A stretch of DNA of 64,000 nucleotides. It comes from Cytospora piceicola. Its lineage: Eukaryota > Ascomycota > Sordariomycetes > Diaporthales > Cytosporaceae. The stretch's first letter is position 1. Each line of letters starts with the position of its first letter. Of this stretch, positions 59,101 through 64,000 are shown piece after piece. The stretch spans positions 868,001-932,000 of the forward strand of contig JALQBC010000012.1 in assembly GCA_023375675.1 (NCBI GenBank), given 5' to 3'. The translations under genes and the position numbers were made by a program. The notes under the pieces are model-generated. The model did no database searches. It was not told where the DNA came from and worked only from the letters and a program-made list of their open reading frames with translations.

Positions 59101-59960
59101 CATATTCAGCTCCGCCAACAAACATGGCTGCGAGCGATATGATTGCCCTATCATACCCTCCCCCTCCTCTACCAGAGCAAAGACACTATGATAGTGGGAG
59201 GCAGTCAAATCTGGCTCGACGCATATCAACTGGGTTCCACTTACCTCGCGTGCCCACAGGAAACCGTAGCAGTGGAAGGAGCAGGCCAATGTCGGTCCAT
59301 CAGTCACCGCCTCGTCCAGGAACAGCCCAGACTCTTCCCGACTTTCTGTATCAGCCTCAGTATCAACAACACTACCCTGAGCCTCGACCCCTGGGATCTC
59401 ATCCGGGACTTGGGATCCATGCTATCGACCATGTTAGGCCAGGTCCAGACCAGCCTATGATCATCAGTACCCCAACTGGAGTCTCTGGAGCATACGACAC
59501 CCCGGTTCGTCGACCGGCGGACTCCCACGGTGAAGCTCAAATCATTGCGCCGGTGCCTCGCCATCCAAGGCCTGCTCAGACCTCAGGGATCCTGCGGCCC
59601 ACAGCTGAGCGACTTGAGGGGCAGCTCGACCCCTCTTATCTCAACATGCCAACTGTGGCCCCGTCTGCCGTCTCGAGCTCGCGCATGTCCCTGAACCGCC
59701 GCCCATCCCGCGCGGAGCGCAGTGCCGCTAAGAACATCTTCGACGCGAAAAAGAAGGGGTGGAGACCGGGAAGGAGCAAGAGCAAGAAGGCGAAGAAGAG
59801 TAACAACAACCAGCCCGAATTTGATCTCATGAGCCAAAGTGCCTGGACGGACGTCACGTGGTCGACGGCCGGGAGGGATAGGAACAGGAGGACATATAAC
59901 TTTGGTGGAGGAGAACGAAAAAAGGAATCGGAGAAGGATAAGAAGTGTTTGGTCATGTGA
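56119..59960 (+). CDS. F-box / beta-propeller protein with C-terminal CaaX box
   Basis: Large F-box protein, probably a substrate adaptor of an SCF ligase; substrate unknown. Exons 56119-56276 and 56366-59960 give 1250 aa. Splicing completes the F-box LDRLPEEIIQQILEAADPSSFASLVLL, about 43-70. Residues about 150-430 contain degenerate WD-like strands (SPNGNYCLAYNSSRINVLDL, SPCGSVLATAYDGGIEVQSL, FSFDGTQILGTTIH), suggesting a propeller. The second half is low complexity, rich in Pro, Ser, Thr and Gln. The last residues are basic (KSKKAKKS, later KESEKDKK) and end CLVM, a CaaX box whose Met favours farnesylation, so the protein may be membrane-tethered. Start at the ATG in AGCCATGTCG; the frame is open upstream but Lys-rich and ATG-less. 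Confidence 0.83.
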
Positions 59961-60766
59961 GGACGGCTTCTCATTCCTGGATTTTGAACACGAAAGGTTG
60001 GCGGTTATGTGATATGACACTACTTTGGAAGTGAGTCGTGAGAACATTACGGGCGTTATTGGCCAAGGGCGGTCCATTTTGAAGCGGTATGGTACACATG
60101 GACAACTTGATTTTTTCTGAGCTTATGATATTGGAAAACCAAATACTGAAGCAGGCATTGGCGCTTCATCTTATATGTTTTATCTATTGGTGGACGGGTT
60201 TGATGAACGCCCCTTACTGGCCTGGCCTTACAGTCGAGCTTGCTCTAAGGCCAGCTAAGTATCAAGGATTCGCCAGCTTTTCTTCGTAAATATTAGCCGA
60301 AATATAATTTCAAAGATATTCTTAACAAGCAAGGCTCTGCTAGATGGAGTACTCGTAAGTGTCTGGCATGTTCTTTACATTGGACATATTAACCTTGCTG
60401 GAATGACTGCTAGTTAGTGTTGGCTTACTGCGGATTGCCCCTCCTTTTTCACACCTCACTAAAAGTTTGCCACTCTGGATACTTCGTCAGAACTCATTCT
60501 GGGGCTCATAAACTTCAGGAGCCGTATAAGCCTTGTTTGACTTTACTCTTTGTAGCAATCCGATAAAGGTCTCAGTCATATTCGGACTCAGCAATCTTTA
60601 CTGGTATATGAAGCTGCCTGAGCACGTGGACAGGGAAGCCAAAATTTCTTCTCGTGGCCTGCCCACTTTCCGGGCTTCATATCATATTTGAATCTACTTA
60701 CCCAACGTCAACAACCCCCACTGTTACACAACAAACCATCCAAAGCCAAGGCTGTAATCAATAAAA
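59961..60766. other. Intergenic between F-box and Kelch genes
   Basis: 3' region of the F-box gene and promoter of the Kelch gene. No gene recognised. Confidence 0.6.
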
Positions 60767-62890
60767 ATGGCCAAGAAAGATAAGAAAGCCACTGGAAAGC
60801 AGGCCAAGCTCGCCGAAAAGAAGGCCAAGCAGGAGAAGAAGGCAGACAAGAAGGCCAAGACCAAGACGGCCAAGCTTGAGGGGAGCGATGCAGAAGATGT
60901 CGACCTAGATGAGGTCCTTGCCGAATACCAGAGGAAGCAAGAGCAGTTCCTCAAGATCACTGAGGTCGTAGCCGAGGACCCGCCCAGGCCAAGAGCCGCA
61001 TCGTGCTTCCTGGCCTCCCCCAGCAACTCGAAGGAGCTCCTCCTGTTCGGCGGGGAGTATTTCAACGGCGCCTTGGCGAGCTTCTTCAATGACCTGCACA
61101 TCTACAACATAGACAAGGATGTTTGGAAGACGGTCACAAGCCCGAACGCGCCACTCCCCAGGTCCGGACACGCCTGGTGCAGGGGTGGCAACCAAGCCCA
61201 GTATGTGTACCTCTTCGGCGGCGAGTTCTCCTCGCCGAAGCAGGGCACCTTCTACCACTACAACGACTTCTGGCGGCTGGAGCCCAACGCGAGGGAGTGG
61301 ACGCGCCTCGAGCCCAAGGGCAAGACGCCGCCGGCGAGGAGCGGCCACCGCATGACGTACTTCAAGCAGTACATCATCCTCTTCGGCGGGTTCCAGGACA
61401 CGTCCAACGCCACCAAGTACATGGCGGACCTGTGGCTGTACGACACGGTCAACTTCGTCTGGTTCTGCCCGGCCCTGCCGCCGGCGCAGCTCAAGCCCGA
61501 CGCGCGGAGCAGCTTCACGCTCCTCCCGCACGAGGGCGGCGCCGTGCTGTTCGGCGGGTACTCGCGGGTCAAGGCGACGGCCGCCGCCAACAGGGGCGGC
61601 AAGGCCGGGGCCCAGGGCCAGAGGAACGTGCTGAAGCCCATGGTGCACCAGGACTGCTTCTTCCTCCGGGTGACGCCGCCCGCCGCCGACGCCGCGCCCA
61701 GCGCGCCGCCGACGGTGAGGTGGGAGAGGCGGAAGAAGCCCGCCAACACGCCGGAGCCGAAGAGGGCGGGCGCGACCATGGCGTACCACAAGGGGAGGGG
61801 CATCATGTTCGGCGGCGTGCACGACGTCGAGGAGAGCGAGGAGGGGATCGACAGCGAGTTCTTCAACGGCATGTTCGCGTGGAACGTCGAGAGGAACCGG
61901 TTCTTCCCCCTGGCGCTGAGGAAGGCGAGGCAGCAGAAGAAGGGCGGGGGCGGCGGCGGCGGCGCGGACGAGAGGGTCGGCAGGAGGGGGCGGGCGGCCG
62001 CCAAGGAGGAGGAGCTGCTGAAGCAGCTCGCCGCGCTGCAGGCCGGCAAGCCCCTGGAGGAGGCGGGGGAGATGGAGCTCGAGAGGAAGGACGCCGGGGA
62101 GGCGGCCGAGGAGGACGACCAGCCGGCGCGCGAGATGCCCGTCTCGATGGAGCTGCCGCACCCGAGGTTCAACGCGGCGCTGACGGTGCAGGACGACGTC
62201 CTCTACATCTACGGCGGCACGTTCGAGAAGGGCGACCGCGAGTTCACGTTCGACGACCTCTACGCCATCGACCTGGGCAAGATGGACGGGTGCAAGGAGG
62301 TCTTCAGCAGGAAGTCCGAGGAGGACTGGGTCCAGTCCGATGATGAGGATGACGACGAGGATGATGAGTACGACACGGAGGACGAGGAGGAGGACGATGA
62401 GGAGGACGTCGAGATGGCAGAAGAGGAGCAGCCCAAGTACACGGGCGGCAAGGGCAAGAAGAAGAAGCAGGACGAGGTGTCCGTTGCGGGCACAGAGAGC
62501 ACCGAGTCCACGGCGGCGTCGACCGCCGCCTCGGAGGAGGAGGAATCAGAGGCAGACACGGCGGCCACCTCGGTCGACGACGGGCTGCCCCACCCGCGGC
62601 CGTTCGAGACGAGGAGGGACTTCTTCCAGCGCACGTCGGCCGAGTGGCAGGAGGTGCTCATGACCAGCCTCCTGTGGAAGGGCATCAAGCCCGAGTCCCT
62701 GGCGGTCAAGGAGATCAAGACCAAGGCCTTCGAGCTCAGCGAGGAGAAGTGGTGGGACTGCAGGGAGGAGATCACGGCCCTGGAGGACGAGCAGGAGGCG
62801 GCCGGCATCGGCGAGGTCGTCTCGCTGGCGGATAGGGGCGAGACCGGGGCGGGCGGTGGTGGTGGCGGCGGTGCGGGAAGGAGGAGGTAG
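60767..62890 (+). CDS. Kelch-repeat protein with DUF4110 (Kel3/KLHDC4-like)
   Basis: Cytoplasmic Kelch beta-propeller protein of the yeast Kel3/human KLHDC4 type, a scaffold of uncertain role. Single exon, 707 aa, ATG at 60767 (AAAAATGGCC). The start is a Lys/Ala-rich coil (KKDKKATGKQAKLAEKKAKQ). Kelch repeats follow from about 75: ELLLFGGEYFNG, VYLFGGEF, YIILFGGFQDTS, AVLFGGYSRV, GIMFGGVHDVEE and LYIYGGTFEKG. An insertion of Gly- and Glu-rich low complexity precedes the last repeat; a very acidic block spans about 520-550; DUF4110 lies at about 607-690 (FETRRDFFQRTSAEWQEVL). The tail is poly-Gly then RRR. From about 61000 nearly all third positions are G/C, producing long false frames on the opposite strand. 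Confidence 0.94.
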   Translation: MAKKDKKATGKQAKLAEKKAKQEKKADKKAKTKTAKLEGSDAEDVDLDEVLAEYQRKQEQFLKITEVVAEDPPRPRAASCFLASPSNSKELLLFGGEYFNGALASFFNDLHIYNIDKDVWKTVTSPNAPLPRSGHAWCRGGNQAQYVYLFGGEFSSPKQGTFYHYNDFWRLEPNAREWTRLEPKGKTPPARSGHRMTYFKQYIILFGGFQDTSNATKYMADLWLYDTVNFVWFCPALPPAQLKPDARSSFTLLPHEGGAVLFGGYSRVKATAAANRGGKAGAQGQRNVLKPMVHQDCFFLRVTPPAADAAPSAPPTVRWERRKKPANTPEPKRAGATMAYHKGRGIMFGGVHDVEESEEGIDSEFFNGMFAWNVERNRFFPLALRKARQQKKGGGGGGGADERVGRRGRAAAKEEELLKQLAALQAGKPLEEAGEMELERKDAGEAAEEDDQPAREMPVSMELPHPRFNAALTVQDDVLYIYGGTFEKGDREFTFDDLYAIDLGKMDGCKEVFSRKSEEDWVQSDDEDDDEDDEYDTEDEEEDDEEDVEMAEEEQPKYTGGKGKKKKQDEVSVAGTESTESTAASTAASEEEESEADTAATSVDDGLPHPRPFETRRDFFQRTSAEWQEVLMTSLLWKGIKPESLAVKEIKTKAFELSEEKWWDCREEITALEDEQEAAGIGEVVSLADRGETGAGGGGGGGAGRRR

Positions 62891-63411
62891 AAATAAGGGA
62901 CGCGTGCCCCCTTTCACGCTTACTATATACCTTATCAGCCCCAGGCTTGGTGAGACTCCCAGCCTTGCAAATGGGATTCTTTACAGCGCTCTAAGCACTT
63001 TGAGTTCTATTCATTTTCTGTTTCTAGGATACAACGTGGATTACTCCGCCACTGTTCAAGAGATACGATGCAAGTTTACCATTTGCCCGACGTCTTTCCA
63101 AGGTCATGAAGCACTGGACTCGCAGCTGAACATTACGACGTGCAACGACTTACCGGGATTCCATCGGCTTTAAACCTTGCTTGCAGATTCGGATGGTCTT
63201 AATCCGAAGACCTCTTGCCTCGAGGGGAAGAGGGGAGAGGGGAGAGGGGAGATGGGAGATGGGGAATTGTACAGCGATATACTATTGCTTGCAAGAGCGT
63301 CGGTCCGGCTGGTGCAACACCATTGCACCATTGCACCATCGGGCTTGGGCATACTCGCAAACTATATGCACTTTCCCCCGTCTTCTTCCAGTTCCTGGAA
63401 GCAGTGACGAT
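62891..63411. other. Intergenic with purine-rich G tract
   Basis: 3' region of the Kelch gene and promoter of the FAD monooxygenase gene. The G tract at 63224-63264 is the only distinctive element. Confidence 0.65.
63224..63264 (+). other. Candidate G-quadruplex tract upstream of the FAD monooxygenase
   Basis: Four GGGG runs (63224, 63232, 63239, 63246) separated by AAGA, AGA and AGA, followed by GGG and GGGG runs. It sits 148-188 bp before the ATG. Confidence 0.75.
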
Positions 63412-64000
63412 ATGAACATGGAGTCTCAGAAACCGTCCAAAGTCATCATTGCTGGTGGCAGTGTTGCCGGGCTGACTCTGGCCAACGCCCTCGAGAAGGC
63501 AGGCGTCGACTATCTTGTCCTTGAGAAGGGCGACATCGCTCCGCAGCTCGGCGCCTCCATTTCAATCTTCTGCCACATATCCAAGGTCTTCGATCAGTTG
63601 GGCATACGTGAGCGGATCAGTAGGACCACGACCCCAATGCTTAAAACGACTTGACATCGACGAGCACGGCCGCCTGTTTGACGACTGCCAGCTGCTGAAG
63701 ATCATAGCCGAGAGAACGAAGCGGCCTGTCGTTTTCGTGGAGAGGAGCACATACCTCCAGGCCCTCTACGACAACATCGAGGACAAATTCAGGGTGAGGG
63801 ATCACGTCGGGCTGGTGTCCTTCTCCGAGGACGATGAAGGCGTCACTGTGTTTACCACTACCGGCGAAGAGATCAGGGGCAGCATTCTCGTGGGGGCGGA
63901 CGGCATTCACAGTACGGTGCGAGGACTCATGGCTGGATCCGTCGCCAAGTCTGATCCTCAGAGGGCTGTGACACTCAACGAGGGTACGTTATGTGATGTC
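63412..64000 (+). CDS. FAD-dependent monooxygenase (PaxM-like), 5' part, with apparent frameshift
   Basis: Flavin monooxygenase of the group A type, similar to PaxM-like epoxidases of meroterpenoid and indole-diterpene pathways; substrate unknown. It runs off the right edge. The N-terminus has the FAD-binding KVIIAGGSVAGLTLANALEKAG, then VLEKGDIAPQLGASI. The first frame stops at a TGA at 63652-63654, but the +1 frame continues with unmistakable family sequence (DIDEHGRLFDDCQLL, RPVVFVERSTYLQALYD, VGADGIHSTVRGLM) to a GTACGT donor at 63984. The switch falls at AAAA, 63643-63646, so a single extra A is the simplest cause: sequencing error or pseudogenisation. A 100-nt intron (63608-63707) would also restore frame but would remove conserved residues. 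The block after GASI (SIFCHISKVFDQLG) also differs from the family as I recall it. Confidence 0.75.

Noticed and set aside
60905..62161. 418-codon minus-strand frame opposite the Kelch gene
   Set aside because: Arg/Leu/Pro/Val low complexity produced by G/C-rich third positions; the plus strand carries clear Kelch repeats.
63608..63707. 100-nt intron that would restore the FAD monooxygenase frame
   Set aside because: It would remove the DIDEHGRLFDDCQLLKII block that belongs to the family; a one-base homopolymer difference is simpler.

Overview
The window reads as nuclear DNA of a filamentous ascomycete (Pezizomycotina; Sordariomycetes-like in gene content, species not determinable from sequence alone). 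Genes are spaced with 0.1-3 kb gaps, lie on both strands in no operon order, and carry short spliceosomal introns (about 50-360 nt) with GTAAGT-like donors, CTAAC/CTGAC branch sites and CAG/TAG acceptors. I placed 23 protein-coding genes (22 apparently complete, one cut by the right edge) and one intron-containing tRNA gene. Exon junctions were chosen by GT/AG signals, phase, and restoration of family motifs.

Layout. 1-11.5 kb: HELQ/Mus308-type helicase (+), BTB protein (+), secreted type-B carboxylesterase (+), prolyl aminopeptidase (-). 12-19 kb: a fungal protein of unknown role with three Cys-Pro motifs (+), TVP38-type membrane protein (-), UBA-like/CCCH/Smr protein (-). 20-27.4 kb: F-box+JmjC protein (-), eIF4A (+), Yra1/Mlo3/ALYREF-type mRNA export factor (+). 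27.6-32.7 kb: a disordered unknown (-), a 6PGDH/HIBADH-like dehydrogenase (-), a mitochondrially targeted FIST-like protein (-). 33-44.2 kb: valyl-tRNA synthetase (+), M1 aminopeptidase Ape2/Aap1 type (-), enolase (+). 44.8-50.3 kb: Bub1/Mad3 checkpoint kinase (+), endonuclease IV Apn1 (-). 50.8 kb: tRNA-Arg(UCG). 52.9-64 kb: unknown 249-aa protein (+), F-box/propeller protein ending in a CaaX box (+), Kelch-DUF4110 protein (+), and the start of a PaxM-like FAD monooxygenase (+) with an apparent frameshift.

The set is mostly housekeeping: genome maintenance (HELQ, Apn1, Bub1), translation and mRNA fate (eIF4A, ValRS, Yra1-like, Smr protein, tRNA), peptide and central metabolism (two aminopeptidases, enolase). 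I see no transposon, CRISPR, or recognisable biosynthetic cluster; only the FAD monooxygenase at the right edge hints that one could begin outside the window.

The most interesting signals are: upstream, stop-free, Arg-rich, acid-poor in-frame leaders without any ATG before the first AUG of valyl-tRNA synthetase and of the M1 aminopeptidase (candidate non-AUG-initiated mitochondrial isoforms); a highly over-represented palindrome TACCTAGGTA confined to intergenic DNA; patches inside genes where third codon positions become almost entirely G/C; a single Bub1-type kinase gene that also keeps two KEN boxes; and the CaaX-tailed F-box protein.
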